64,000 nt of DNA from Tamarix chinensis (GCA_030549775.1 CM060176.1:97703815-97767814), one strand, 5' to 3'; shown: positions 1-12,729, counted from the first letter of the stretch. Made by a program: numbers and translations. The notes: a model not told the origin generated them from the sequence alone.

Positions 1-272
1 TATTTAGAACAGAAATTGAAACCAGGAGGTAAATGTCTTATACACATCAATGAAAGAAGCTGTTTAGGATTCAATCAGTTGCTGAAGTATATTAGCAGGA
101 AACTCTGAATTCCGCAAGTACAGAATTTTCAACGTCAATATCCAACTTTCAAGCATAAGGACAAGCATGATGTCCAGGAGCAGAGCATTGCCATGGATAC
201 TAAAGCTTCTAGAATTAGTCAAACCTGCCCTGTTTTAACACATGGAGAGTACAGGTAGTTCTGTCCAAGGCA
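1..272 (+). pseudogene. C-terminal tail of a chromovirus (Ty3/gypsy) polyprotein, decayed
   Basis: Frame 1 from base 1 is open except for one stop at about 106-108. After the stop it reads NFQRQYPTFKHKDKH, which resembles the conserved chromodomain tail of plant chromovirus integrases (pattern QFPxFHLEDK). A short LTR-like stretch follows at once, as expected at the 3' end of such an element. The body of the element would lie left of the window. It sits within an NRPA1 intron, in the opposite orientation to the gene. The match is short and made by eye; a chance open frame is possible. Confidence 0.35.
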
Positions 273-452
273 TGTCGGAACAATTAGACCAATGTTGATT
301 GTATATGTTACTTTAGTTGTATCATGTATGTTTATCTTAGTGGGTAGTTAGGTAGATATTTCCTTTTATTAGTGGGCAGCGTAATCCCCCTGAACGTGTA
401 TCAGGTTATAATAAGGAATGAGAGAAATCTTATAAAAAATCAATAGGGCACA
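273..452 (+). mobile_element. Possible short 3' LTR of the chromovirus at the left edge
   Basis: The stretch starts TGTCGGAACAATTAGACC just after the polyprotein tail. It contains the TTAGTGGGTAGTTAGGTAG and AATAAGGAATGAGAG type sequence common in short (200-400 bp) LTRs of Reina-like chromoviruses, and ends near CAATAGGGCACA. No second LTR is in the window to compare, so both ends are approximate. Confidence 0.3.
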
Positions 453-455
453 TCT

Positions 456-2484
456 AAGTCCTATATGCTACACCCGCTATTGATGTATTTCAAAGATACA
501 GATTCAGAGAATTCCACACCAACGCTTCAAAGTACATCACATTAATGCTGGAGTCGTTTGGCAGTCGGGAATGGCATATACAATACCAAACAAGCAGACA
601 CAACCGAATGCCAAAAATAAATTGAAATAATATTAATAATAATATAAGGGCATTGTTTGAGCACTACATGGAAAAGATTAGCAGCATCTGAAGGCACCAA
701 CTCAAGCCATAAAATACAACACATGGGTTCAAATTTTAAACAACCAAAAAAGAATATCCCCAATGGGTCCATATTCTCATCTATCCATATAAAAGAGTAT
801 TGCTATAAATAAAAATTATCATTTTCCCTGCCGAATTTTTTGTTGATTAGAAAATAATGTTACAAATATTGGATGTAGCATATGCATAAAAAAGTTATTA
901 TCACCAATTATTATGATCACAAAGTACTACCTCGATTAACTACTATGGTATCATTTGGTATAGGATAGGTTACATGAGAAACATTTCCTACAAAGTACTA
1001 AATTTAAGTCCATTTGGTTTCAAGTAAAAAAGTCAAAAGCAAGTACAACTTCCTTTTAACCCCATTGATGAAGAATAGTATACCATAGGAAGTAGCACTT
1101 CCTCTATTTATTTTTATCTCACATATATCTACTAAAAACAAAAGTATATTAATGTCCTCTCCCTCAACGCAAACCAAACACAAATTGAGTAAATTGTTAA
1201 GTAGTTAAGTAATTATCCTCCTAACAGTGTATTAGGAAATTACAACCAACATACCAAAACGGCCTATATATATCCCAAACTATTCTCCATATTCCAAATT
1301 ATTAATACTCTAATCAATCATTGTCCCTAACTCCTGTCTAAAATTCCAATGTAAGATGTCAATTTACTAAATGAATCTTTTCCAATTAATGAAATATATA
1401 TAACAACACCATCATAACTAAATTAATCATCTTTCTTATTGAAAGTATGCCTCTTCCCTTAATAAGTTCCTCAACTATATTAAGTTAATTTTATCATAAT
1501 AAATTCTTAATAAATAAAATATTATCATTATAACTTTCATAAATATATTATTGTAATGTAATTCAATCATCATAATTTGTTTTCATAACTTATGTATATG
1601 TTTTGCCTCAGGAAAAAAAAATTATATTCGATATTTTCAAAATATAGGGAGCAAATTTTATAGGTATTAAACATATACCATCATTATTAAAATTCAAAAT
1701 TTTCTGCATAAATTATAGAGTTTATGTTATTTGTTGATCTTAAAAATAAAGAAAATGTGCACATATCAGCAATAGAATTGTTGAATTAATCGCTATATTC
1801 TGAGATATTGTAGATTTTTTATATAAAACACAAGTGTGTTGTGAGGGAATGCAAACTGGCTTGGTATAAAATAATGAAATGCTTCCATTTCGCAATAGAA
1901 GGTCTATAGTTTTTTAACACATATCAAGAAGCATTAAAGTATAAGATAAATGGTCCACAGATTAACTAAAATGCCCATAATGGAATTTAAAAAATTTAAT
2001 TATTAGGGGATATATTAACGAGGTGGAAGAGGGTAGATTATGAAATATAACAATAATGTTTGTTGAAACTTGGAATAGGAATTATATTATGACAAAAAGA
2101 AAAAATAATAGGTTCTCTATTGTAAAACGGAGGGACTATAGAATTCTCGTAAAACATAACACTTTTTTAAGTTGGAAAATTGCAAAGAACCTTCTGTATA
2201 GAATCGATTTAAAGAACCTAATGATAGCACAGAGCCACCTAAGCACATAATAGGTCATAGAGAGAAGTGAAATGATAAAATTGCCCCCAAAAATATGAGG
2301 GAAGAGAATCTGTCACAGGAAAAATGGGCACTTTGTGATAAAATCATCAGTCCAACATTGTTCCTCATGGCATATGGGCATGGATTAAGTGGTTTTTTTC
2401 CCATACTGTACGTACCCCACATGTAGTTTTTTGCAGTGCAATTACCCATCCTTTTATGCAATTTACTCAATAGTAAAGACTTAC
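456..2484. other. NRPA1 intron, left part (AT-rich, no exon found)
   Basis: AT-rich non-coding sequence downstream (in gene direction) of the last visible NRPA1 exon. I looked on the minus strand for the next conserved exon, expected to begin near a VMEHPQT-like motif, and did not find it. The intron is therefore longer than 2.4 kb and continues past the window edge. No other gene is visible. Confidence 0.5.
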
Positions 2485-2664
2485 TGAATCACCTCCTTTT
2501 GTCGGGGGGCGGAACTTTATTGGAGGCACGAGAATCTTTTTTAAGAAGAACATGGAATAACCCGCATTCTTCCATGATGCATAAGGCCGCTCCAACTGAA
2601 TATTGCAAATTAAGTCGCATAATTGTGCCTCATTACTCCACAAACCCTTTAGTATCTTTCTAAC
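2485..2664 (-). CDS. NRPA1: NRPA1 coding exon, last visible
   Basis: Acceptor TTTCTGCAG, donor GTAAGTC, 180 nt, phase 0 at both ends. It encodes VRKILKGLWSNEAQLCDL, then AGYSMFFLKKILVPPIKFRP and PTKGGDS, a highly conserved block of Pol I largest subunits. The next exon is not in the window. Confidence 0.92.
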
Positions 2665-5600
2665 CTGCAGAAAATTAACAGCATGAGCATATATTCCAGC
2701 TCAAGTAATTTTCAACACGAAAAGTGAGAAGAGCCAACTGCACACAATGGAAGAACATTGAAATTGTATCCTTCGCAGTATCAAGCCAAGACAGGAATGA
2801 ACCATACTTCAATAGGCCAAAGAGATCGACTGTTTTTCTGCCCCATGAACAGATTCTCAGGCCCATCCAGCATGGTTTGCTTACTTAATGCACTCTTTTT
2901 AGCAGTTCTAGCTGCTGATGTTTTTCTCTCTCTTCTGCTCTCTCCTCCCTGTGACGAAGCTGGACCATCAGGATCTTCTACCTCAGAAGCAGATTTGTCA
3001 TCTCCATCATCAAGTGGCTCACTCGTGTCATGCCAATCTGACTTACCACTCTACAAGCACCACAGTACAGTTTAGAAAGAAAATAACAAGGAAATTTTCT
3101 TTCCTTTTTGGCAAGACAGTAAAACAGAATGAAAACATACAAGATTGAGGAATGCATTATAAGATGATAACCCAATAAATAATTATGCAGATATGCTTAC
3201 AAGAAAATCCAAAAACTGGCATACCACCATAAATGGCATCCTACCCAAATAAGCAATTACCAGATCATAATGAACATACATACCGCCATGAGAAAGTGCA
3301 ATTATGGAAAATGAGAAACAAAACCCCAGAGAAGAAACATAAATTTACTGTAATAATATGAAATCAATCATACCATAACTGTAAAATTATGTTTTCATAG
3401 AACTCTTCAATCAAGAAAAACGTTATTCCTACCCATATTATAAAACATAGAAAATAATACACTACATAGTAAAGAAATTGCCTACCAAATATCCAAATAA
3501 CATAACAAAATAACTATATAATTCAAACCAACAGCTATCAACAAGGACCCATTCTTTGAACTCCCATCTCAATCCCTCATGTGCATTTAGTCCTTCCCTC
3601 CCAAAAGAAATACCATGCATCCCCATAGCAAAGGGAACATAGATAAAAAAATATATAAAATAAAAAATAAAATAATGCTAGCCTCTTTACTAGGAGAAAT
3701 AGACAATTGCGAGCAATATCAAGCTTCCTTTTTAAATAATCTTCTAAATATCACACACGATATCATGTATAGCTCAATTACCATGCAATCCAGATTTAAG
3801 ATGGGAACGAGGAATGGAAAATCAGAAGGAGAAGGTGAGATAGTAAGGGAATGCAGAAGGGAACTTGAAAGAGAAATAAACAGTGTTAGGGGCAGAAGGT
3901 GTTGGTAAGAGGAAAGTGAGAATATAGAAGAGAAGAAGAGAGAGTATTAAGATAAAAACAGCAATCAATGTCTAAAAAGGCATAAACACTATCTGAAAGA
4001 GATATATAGGCTAAAGTACTGCCAACATTCTAATATGAAAGAGATAATATCTTAATGTAAAACACTATCTGAAAAGAAAAGATGAACACAATACCAAAAA
4101 ATCAACCAAATAATATTGAAAATTGTACCAAGCTACTAAAAGATCAGCCTCGGACATAAAAGATCTACCAATCAAGATATAATATCATTTCAAATATTAC
4201 TACAGTATCAAATCCATCTCTAGATGTGGGCCTCCAGTCTGAGCAGACTCCTAACTCATACTATCAACATCAAGTTTGGTAAAAGCACATGATCGAAAGG
4301 ATCTGTGATCATAGACTTTAATGCTCAAAAATCAGCAACCCACTTCACATTGGTCCTGTAACTTAGACACAACATAAAGCACCTTTAGTTTTGAACATAG
4401 AACACTCCTAATCTCTACATGAGGTGCTTTACTACAAATGCTTTAAGTTGTAAGGCTTCATACATACATCTAAGTATGCTCATGGACTTCAAGAACGTCA
4501 ACATCAGTGCAAGAACCTTCTCAATAGAGTTGTTTTGTTATTAACTTGGATCTCTTGAACAGCAAAGTGAACGGCAATGCAAAGAAATGGAAAAATGTCA
4601 ATTTTCAAAATATAAGAAAACAGGGGCGTAAGGTAACGGAATATATATATATATATATACCATAATATAATTAAATAAAAATCTAAATATAATTAATAAC
4701 AACTTTATAGACATTTTATTAAAATTTACTAAAAATGAAATAAAAAAAAATCAAATATACCATAACCAAATATTCTTTTTTTGATGGATATTAATATCTT
4801 TTCAGCCCAACTAAAGTAGGTCTAACCAAGCCCAATATATGGATAAAAATCTTATCAAATTTCTTCTCTTTCTTTGGATCAGCCACTAGCTCTCCTTCGT
4901 GCCTTTATCACTCCATTATTTCTTCTTCTCGGTCAACTCATTTCTTACATCTCATTTCCTTCATCATTCTTTCAATATTTTTCTCACCTTTGTTTGGGTA
5001 TGCCTTCCTAAAATCATCGATTGCTTGTAGTTGAAGGCTATCATCCATGATTGGTTATGTGCAAAGACGAACCACGACGGGGAAGACTGTCATCGACACT
5101 AATAGATTTGTAAGAGGAAGCCACAAAGTCAAGAGAGGGAGAGGAATACTAGGGTAGAGAATCAAGTATAGGTTTTGAAATAGAAAGAAAGCCTTGTTTG
5201 TATGCCAAAAAGAGGTGGTCAAGAGCAAAACAAGTGAATTTTTTCATGCCGTTTGTCACCATTTATAGGCTCGTTTCCATCCCTGAAACATCTCAAGACA
5301 CGAAACAGGCGCAATATGCCATCCCCATCATAGAATTAAATGTCAGTCTCGATACCTAATATTAGCAGATATTTATCAAACTTTTAGTTAACCAATACGC
5401 AAAATTGGTAATACACAACAATTTTAAAATTGTATGTATTTATCAACGATATATTGATTATGGACCGATATTTGCTGAAATTTGACCGATATTCATCAAT
5501 ATTTACAAATATTTTTGTAAAAAAATTACACCACGACATATAAAATATCATTCGCAACACCTCAATACCACGACACTGCAACCATAGTTTTATTGCTCAA

Positions 5601-8600
5601 TCCCCATGCATCCCTGTTGAACAATGGACCCTTTTTTCTCTCCAAGATTGCACCAATATTTCTTAAAGCACAACTTTTACTTCATACATAGTTTGTTTAT
5701 CAGGACAAAAACTTCATTTTCTTGTCTCCTAATACATCAACACTAATTGAGACATGGATGATCAATAACACACTTAGGCCCAAGTTTTTTCACCTTATTT
5801 TCACACATCATCAAAATTTTAATAATAATAAAAATCATATAGAATTGATAATAATTACTATAACAAGAGTACTAATGATAAATACAATAATAATGATGAT
5901 GATGAAAAAATATAAATTATGGGAATAATAATTGTAAAATACTAATAATAATAATTCCATGTTAAACTTTGCAAATCAGATCAAAAATCTTTACATGCTT
6001 CCTCACTACACCAAATTCACATACAACATCCATCATAAATGCATCTATCCATGAAAATGTAATATGGATTGCATCATCTAGGTTATGCATATCATTAAAT
6101 TTCTTAAACCTTGTAACTTTCTCCAAATAGCTATAAGAATAGAACACTTGGGTTAAGGCATTAGTTATGATAAGATAGTGCTCATTAGTCATTACCAATG
6201 TAAGCAAATGAACTATGATTAGACTTGAAATGCTATGATTTTCTTTGCTAGCTTCTACTTAAAAATGAAATTGAGATACCATAATTAAACTTGGATAACA
6301 TTGAACTTCAAATTTTTAACTGAATTTACCATTAAAAAATAAAAATAAATAAGATAATGGGTTATGGAAGTTTATGCCTTTGTGACGGCTGAATGTGGAA
6401 ACAAGGTTGAGCTACAATACGGCAGGGAAGAGAGTGAAGAGTTTGGAGAAGCAATCATCACTCAAAGGAGAGGAAGTGAATCAAAAAGATAAAAGAGGGG
6501 ACACTATGGCAAGAAGAATAAGGGATTGAGAAGACAAAGAAAATGTTTTAGACGTAAGTGCCAATTCGTTATTTTTTTTGTTTCCCTGGCTTTTAATTGA
6601 CAACATCATTTTGAACAAAAAACATACTCTCGCCCAATGTTTTAAGGTGCGCCTAAGACACTAGGCACAAGGGCTAAACATTTTCATCCTGGGTGAGTAG
6701 TGAAGAGGTGTTGCTAAGGTATATGCCTCACAATGATTAGCTATTTTGAGATTTCATTTTCATTCAAAAAAAATCTCGATAACTAAATTTCACATTAGGA
6801 ATAAAAGGTAGTAGGGAAAAAGGTCGTTAGAGGAAGACCGATAAATATAATTTTGAATGGGAAAGGAAAGGATGTAGAAAGCATTATTTTCATAAATAAA
6901 GTATTTGGATCTCGCATTAAAAAGGAAGGAGGGGAAAAAAAGATCACATAATTTTGAACGAAACACAAAAATATTAATGTAGAGAAGGAATGAAAAGATC
7001 ACATATTTTTTGGAAAATTAAAAGTAGTATCAAGCTAGGCATTTTAGCACCTCACTTTGCTAGGCACATGCATCTTCGCCTTGTGCCCAACACCTAGGCT
7101 CTAGAACCCCTAGTACCTTGGTGCTAACCTTAGGCCTACTCAAATGCTCTTACCTTTGTGTGGGTCTGGTTCAAAATATAAGCTTGGTTCTCAAAATGTA
7201 AACGAGGTTTTGAAAACCATAATAAGTATTTTCCAAAATTTTGGGTTGAAAAGAAAAGGCAACCACCACTATCATCCCAAATCCACAACCATGCTACCAC
7301 CCCACTTACCACCACTGCCCAACTCAACACTCCACCCAACTTGCCACCACCAAACCACTCTCCATCACTGCTGGCACAAATCATCACCACTCTTCACAAC
7401 CATAAACTATGTGAGGCACTCAGTGACTTACACGTGATGTTTAGGGGCAGTCTCACCCACTCACCACATAAAACATCTAAAACTCTGAGAAAAACAACCC
7501 CACCTAAGCCTCAATGCAAGTTTGCTAACTATGGAAGCAAATTTGCTAACTATGGAGTTTTAACAACATCCTTCTTTCCTCTAAAGCTTAAATTGTAGCC
7601 CTATTGAATTGATATAATGTGTAAGATCAAGATAAATGTTGTTTAAAATAAATCTATATTCTCAAGAGGATGAAAATAGCTAGAGCTTTCACATCATAAT
7701 GCTTCCATCCCATAGAAAGAGATGGTAATACTTTACATCAAGGTTGCAGCATTACAGAGGAGTCAACTCACAATCAACATTAATTGGCTAATTATAGGTC
7801 GTCTCCTACATCCAAAAGCTACTTTTCTTTCCTTTTTTTCTAAATTGGTACGTCTACCATATTTATCTCACTAATGACTCCTAATTTGTTTAGCCCACTC
7901 ATTGGCAAATTCTATTTTTTATTGTCTTTATTCAAAACATTTCAAAAAGAAGCACCATGCTCAGCCCTCCGTAAGCAGGTAATGCATCTCCTCCTTATCT
8001 TTTTACAACGTTTGGTGGGCACAACCTTGATTTTCAGCTTTTAAGCGAATCTCCAAACATCTGCATCAAGTTTCCCACCTTCACTCCCTTCTAAGTCTCA
8101 TGCTCCTCAATGGAGGAGGAGGAGGAACTTCTCCCTCATATGAATTTAATATCATGGAGCCTAACAGCAGACTTGCAGTTTGATCTCTGTTACTGCGACA
8201 GCAACTTTTGTTCAATGTCAGGCACTCTTATAAGGCTCCATAAGAACCAGATCAGCTGTCAATGAGGCCCCATGCTCCAAACTGTTTCGGACAATATTCA
8301 CCTGCACTAGTGTTTCAATTGCATTCTGTTTTCTCTGGGCAGTCTTGAAATTGTTACTCTCGCTCTCAATCTACATTGCATATTGGTCACTGAATAGCAA
8401 CAGAAAAGGCTACTGGTTTTGAATTTGAAATTCATTAGTCACTTTCAGGGGGTGCAACTGTCTGCTGCTGCAAAAGTCAGACCTAAAAAATCTACTATAT
8501 TTATCATGTTCAAAATCTACCATTCTAATACATATCATGTTTCACAATCGAACATGACATTCTAATACAACATCATGTTTACTCCTATCCGTTGCCTGCA

Positions 8601-11600
8601 TCAAGTACAGAAACACTCACCACAATTGAGATGCTAAGTCAGTGCGGGAATCCATATGGGACCACAAAACACAACAATGATGATAAAGATACCTCCGTAA
8701 AAGAGACAGCATCTCTTTATAAATATTTTATCACCAAAAAACATGAAGAGTACACAAAAAACACAAATTATCACCAAAAAAAAAAGGAGCTGAACTTCCA
8801 AAACAGTAGCACCAATCTTATATTGTTTCTCTAATTCATGCTTCAATACTTTTAAGGATAAAGTTCACCATATATTCATGACAAGTTCAACTTATCATCC
8901 AAAAGATAATTAGAAGCAGTAAAGAAAAACGGAATAACTTTCAACCCCAAAAGCAAAGGGCGGACAAGAACTATACCATGTAAATCCAACCAAACGTAGG
9001 TTTTGATATGGCAGGACTTTGACGTCCACACCTTTGACACTTTTTTTTTGACTTCATCAAGAAATAATTCAGAACAGACATTACTTCCGTCTGTTGAAGA
9101 GAAGTCCATTTCTGCTCCACCAAATGGATTTGGCTACCACAGCCCCCAGAGAGATCTTCTTCTGACAGTTCTACCAAACCTGCTACCCCTGAATCCTTAT
9201 CTAATTTCCTAGCAGCAACAATACAGCCCTTTTTTATGAGTTCTAACTTCGAAACACAAACATCAACCTACACATAAAAAGTTAATAAGAGAAGTTATTA
9301 CACACGTGTACAGAGCCCATGCAAGACATTAACTCCATGCGGAGTGTAGGAGCCCATGAAAAAGCTCCAAGAAAAGGAATCAGCAGAGAGAAAAGATGGA
9401 AGCTATGACATGATGGATTTTCATATGGTGATACATCATTTACCTCACTTGGCTTTACTTTGAAATGATGGCAGAAGAAACAAGTTTTCTGAAGTATTTT
9501 AAAAAGCATAGTGAATAGCAAAGGATTGTAGACATCGGAAACAAGATCAATGTGACCACAATGACCAGTGCAATGACGAGAGAGCTGACCACAAGTTTTA
9601 CAGCTGCATAAACACATCATTGTCAATAACAAGGCAAATCTATTCTCTTGACACTAATAAAGCAACAACAAAAGAATGTGTTACATTTATGAAGTGATCA
9701 AACTAGCAACAAGAAGTACCATTTGAAAGAACCAATGAAAATGTTTGTCATAAGAGTAGTGAAATACATAAAAATCACATGGCAGGCAATAAATATTCAT
9801 TTGGCTCCACCAGAAACGATAGAAAAAGAAACACATAACTGCAGAAAACTAAGAAACATATTGATGCAGCTTCACTCATTTAGTTAGTTAAACAAACTAA
9901 GCTTAAGCCTTAATTTTAGGCTCATCTATTAAATAACCCAAGCTTGAGCGGTTAAACAAACTATTGGCAAACCAAACTCATTTGTTCATCAGTCGGCTTG
10001 TTATAGACTTGTTAAGAAGCTTAATTGAGATTCATTTAAAAGCTTGTTTAAAAGACATTTAAATGCTTGTTAAAGGTCCGTCTATAATTACTAAATTCCA
10101 TATAAGTCATATTTATTATTCATTTACAACAATTTATTTCAAACTAAGTATTGTTTTGTTATATACATAAATTAGTCAAGTATGATGGAGGTAAGAGGGT
10201 GAGACTTCCTATTATAACCTTAAATTTAATAAATAAAAATATATATTTATAGAAACTAAGTTAATAATCAAGCTTCTAATGAAATAAATTAAGATCACTT
10301 ATTTCTATGACTAAAGATAACTCAACAGCTAGCTCAGCTCGGCCAATTAATTAAACGAGCCAAAATTCAAAACCAATTTTTAGGATCATCTAATAAACAA
10401 ATAGCCTGGACTTGGCTCATTTATTAAACAAACAGAACCTGAACAAGTGGGTTTGACTTAGCTCGTTTCGTCTATGGTCCTCATGGACAACATAAGAAAT
10501 AATTCCTAAAGGAGGGGGGAAGGCATCACTAATTGTACCTCTCCTTTGTTGGTCATAAACATATCAAGATTATGCAAAATAGAAACAATGAATAGAAGCA
10601 CCATGTAAAGGTACAGTTATGCTACAAGTGCACGTACAATGGAATAAACCTGCATTATATGAATGACAAGGAACATTTTTTAGGGCATATAACTTCTCTT
10701 TCTACCCCAAAAATCCTTCATATGCCACCATTGTGGAAAGGTAAGTTTATGTGGCATGCTTTATTGAGCATGGCTCATTACTTAACTCCCTTGGGTCACA
10801 AGGGGGCATGAGCTTTGCCCATATCAGCTTTAGTAGTTATTGTGGGCTAGGAATAACTAGCAACAGGGCACAGCCTCCACATTACATTAGAGGCCTTTTG
10901 GGGGTTTGGAATTTGGATTTGGCGGGTAATATGGTGGAGACAACAGAACATAAAACGTAAACCCTATTATGATTCTCTCATACTGGATGGCAAGTCTCTT
11001 TACCATGGTTTTGACACAAAATTGGCCTACATAACGTGTTCTCTACTTTCTTTCTTAATGCTTCATAGCTTACATTGCTTGGATCAATTTAGTACAACAA
11101 TTTCTTAACAAGATTTTTTTAGCATATGTAAAATTCAGGCAATTTATTACTAATTTTTTTCTCTTTTTTTACAATTGATCATCCTCCTGCAAGAATTATC
11201 ATGTTGTTAAAGTCACAAGCAAGCATCTTCACTCCCTAAGTAGAAGGTGAAACAAGACTCAAGATCACTCAAAATACATAGACATATGTAAAGGAAAGAT
11301 TATAGACATCTAAATGCACACACCACATCTTACAACAATTAGGCAACCAAAATACTAGCAGAACAAAAGCATGTTAGAAAAGACACATATGGCGATTACT
11401 TCTTGCCACTCATCACAAAATCTTGCCACTTCATTTGCATTAAGCAGCTATCAGTTACCAAATGATGATAATAGAATACAAAAGCAGTTACAAAGGAGGT
11501 TAGCCAAAGGCAGCTTCTCACTTTCACATTCTTTCCTACCTCTGTTATATGTTCTCAAGTGTCCCAACCTACCACCACTGTCAACAACTAAGCTAGCAGG

Positions 11601-12454
11601 ACAATAGATCAACTTTCTTGAAATACCACAAAGTGCTGACCAAATCAATCACCCAACATTTGAAACTTGTTTCTATGAAATATTCAAAAGAACGACATAT
11701 GATCTTGCAAGTATCCAGCTTCTAATTAATTTTCATTGAATTAGATTCATGCCTTTTGCATTAGATATGTAATTTGAATATTTAATGAGGTATATGGTAG
11801 AATAGAATAGAACAAGGGTTATATAGTGCATTATATTATATTACTCGTGATATCCCTATAATTATCCACGCCAATTATTGTTGTAATCCTTCAAAGTACC
11901 AAAAAAAACAGGAAATGTAAAATATATGAATTTTATTACATCCACCTTGAATTATATAGGAACAACAGATACTAAATAAAATTGTGGTCTGGACATATAA
12001 AAAGCTTTTCCAGGAAAAAAATTGCTCACTCGGTTAAAATTATCCAAGCTTCAGTTTCAACAAAATTCCGCAACATAAATTAAAAGAAAGGTAAGAGAAA
12101 GCCTTACGGAGTATTGTCATCTAGTGGACCCAATGCAGGATCATAGAGCCCCTCAGGTGTTGGTCTTCCCACAGTGTCTAACAGAATAGGGTTTCTGATT
12201 TTCTGGAAACTTAGCTTCTCCACTTCCTTGTCGGTCATAAAACTGAACCGAACTGCCTTTACAATACCCGTTGAGAACTGTAGCTCATAAATTTCAAGGC
12301 AAATAATCAATCTATTAGCTAAAGTAGCAACACAGCAATTGGATTCTGATGAAGTAGGCCCATATTCTATTGAAACTGGCCAAACTGAGCATAATATTAG
12401 GCTGAGGGGAGAAACTATATTGAATATTTAAAAATGGATTACCTGATCAGCCAT
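2485..12454 (-). CDS. NRPA1: DNA-directed RNA polymerase I subunit 1 (largest subunit), 5' part, spliced, 3' part outside the window
   Basis: NRPA1 forms half of the RNA polymerase I active-site cleft and acts in the nucleolus to transcribe the 45S rRNA precursor. Six coding exons join in frame: 12454-12443, 12277-12108, 9603-9444, 9267-8977, 3050-2808 and 2664-2485, giving 352 codons. Every junction has GT/AG. The protein starts MADQ, then has VRFSFMTDKEVEKLSF, the clamp zinc site CKTCGQLSRHCTGHCGH (about residues 62-78), CFFCHHF (about 101-107), KCQRC and KPTFGWIYM (about 190-210), an acidic Ser/Glu-rich linker, then VRKILKGLW and LVPPIKFRPPTKGGDS. This matches the order of plant NRPA1 proteins. 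Full length is about 1,650-1,700 residues, so roughly the first fifth is here. No stop or frameshift is seen, so the gene may be functional. A short exon between 8977 and 3050 may have been missed. Confidence 0.9.
2808..3050 (-). CDS. NRPA1: NRPA1 coding exon (acidic linker)
   Basis: Acceptor CTTGTAG, donor GTATGG, 243 nt, phase 0 at both ends. It encodes SGKSDWHDTSEPLDDGDDKS, ASEVEDPDG, a basic Ser/Arg/Lys stretch, and ends SRSLWPIE. The linker is poorly conserved in the family, but SEVED and the LxPxE end before VRxIL agree with plant NRPA1. Confidence 0.75.
3051..8976. other. NRPA1 long intron(s), 5.9 kb, largely featureless
   Basis: AT-rich sequence between two in-phase exons. It holds a short (AT)n run at 4640-4660, a stretch with repeated CGATATT-like words at 5340-5540, and the AGGC-rich repeat at 6635-7135. 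A GGAGGA run lies near 8110. None of the scattered short open frames has a recognisable family. One short NRPA1 exon (15-25 codons after FGWIYM) would be expected here but was not located. Confidence 0.45.
6635..7135. repeat. AGGC-rich inverted-repeat-like element (MITE candidate)
   Basis: The left end reads TTTTAAGGTGCGCCTAAGAC followed by ACTAGGCACAAGGG. On the opposite strand the right end carries related words: CACCAAGGTACTAGGGG, GCCTAGGTGTTGGGCACAAG and GTGCCTAGCAAAGTGAGGTG. A purine-rich middle separates them. This looks like a plant MITE family with AGGC-rich ends, but the ends are too degenerate to fix by eye and no target duplication was found. Confidence 0.35.
8977..9267 (-). CDS. 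NRPA1: NRPA1 coding exon 4
   Basis: Acceptor TATGTGTAG, donor GTATAG, 291 nt, phase 0 at both ends. It encodes VDVCVSKLELIKKGCIVAAR, then a variable acidic stretch, then QKWTSLQQTEV, KKKCQRCG and KPTFGWIYM. The second cysteine pair and the FGW motif match plant NRPA1. Confidence 0.88.
9444..9603 (-). CDS. NRPA1: NRPA1 coding exon 3 (clamp zinc site)
   Basis: Acceptor TATGCAG, donor GTAAAT, 160 nt. The first base completes a Pro codon left by exon 2. The exon carries CKTCG, HCTGHCGHIDL and TCFFCHHFKVKPSE, the most conserved zinc-binding part of the Pol I clamp. Confidence 0.9.
9880..10490. mobile_element. hAT-like non-autonomous repeat in an NRPA1 intron
   Basis: The stretch is rich in GCTCATTTATTAAACAAAC, AGCTTGAGC and GCTCGTTT words at both ends with an AT-rich centre and no coding. 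Its right end read on the minus strand (ATAGACGAAACGAGCTAAG then CACTTGTTCAGG) closely matches the element end at 26,600 (GTAGACGAACTGAATTGGC then CATTTGTTCAGG). The two belong to one repeat family, with a third diverged copy near 56,440-56,990. Confidence 0.5.
10491..12107. other. NRPA1 intron, no further feature seen
   Basis: Moderately AT-rich intronic sequence between coding exons 2 and 3. No conserved coding segment, RNA gene or clear repeat was recognised here. Confidence 0.4.
12108..12277 (-). CDS. NRPA1: NRPA1 coding exon 2
   Basis: Acceptor CTACAG, donor GTAAGG, 170 nt, ending in phase 2. It encodes FSTGIVKAVRFSFMTDKEVE and continues to DPALGPLDDNT, the conserved N-terminal segment just before the clamp zinc site. 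Confidence 0.88.
12443..12454 (-). CDS. NRPA1: NRPA1 start exon, coding part (M-A-D-Q)
   Basis: ATGGCTGATCAG is followed directly by a GTAATCC donor. This ATG was chosen because it splices in phase 0 to the exon at 12277 and gives an N-terminus of the expected length and kind (plant NRPA1 proteins begin MAxxQ). The ATG at 12310 is intronic, and the internal methionine before TDKEVE is too late. An acceptor (CCTTGTAG) lies just upstream, so the exon also holds some 5' UTR. Confidence 0.75.
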
Positions 12455-12729
12455 TGCAGACAACAGTATTTTGCTTGAAACTACAAGGGCAAGGGAAAAA
12501 TATCTGCAGGCAACAACAACATGAACAGCAAGCATGAGCTAGAAGTAGAAGGGAAGGGCTAGTTACAGAGAAGGCTGCCCTGAATGAATATTATTTTTAT
12601 TATTTAATGATTTTTGATAATTTGTGTTGGAATATAAACTTGATTTGATTCAATTTGTAAATTAGTTCTTATAAGTATGTTTTGTGCTGTAAGTAATATT
12701 TTAATATATGCACAATACTAGACATGCAC

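Noticed and set aside
5962..6207. 81-codon minus-strand frame as a gene
   Set aside because: No recognisable motif, AT-rich surroundings within an intron, and no splice context linking it to NRPA1.
12104..12310. ATG at 12,310 as the NRPA1 start
   Set aside because: The segment between 12,310 and 12,278 is followed by a good acceptor (CTACAG) and has no similarity to NRPA1. The start exon at 12,454 joins in phase and gives the expected N-terminus.
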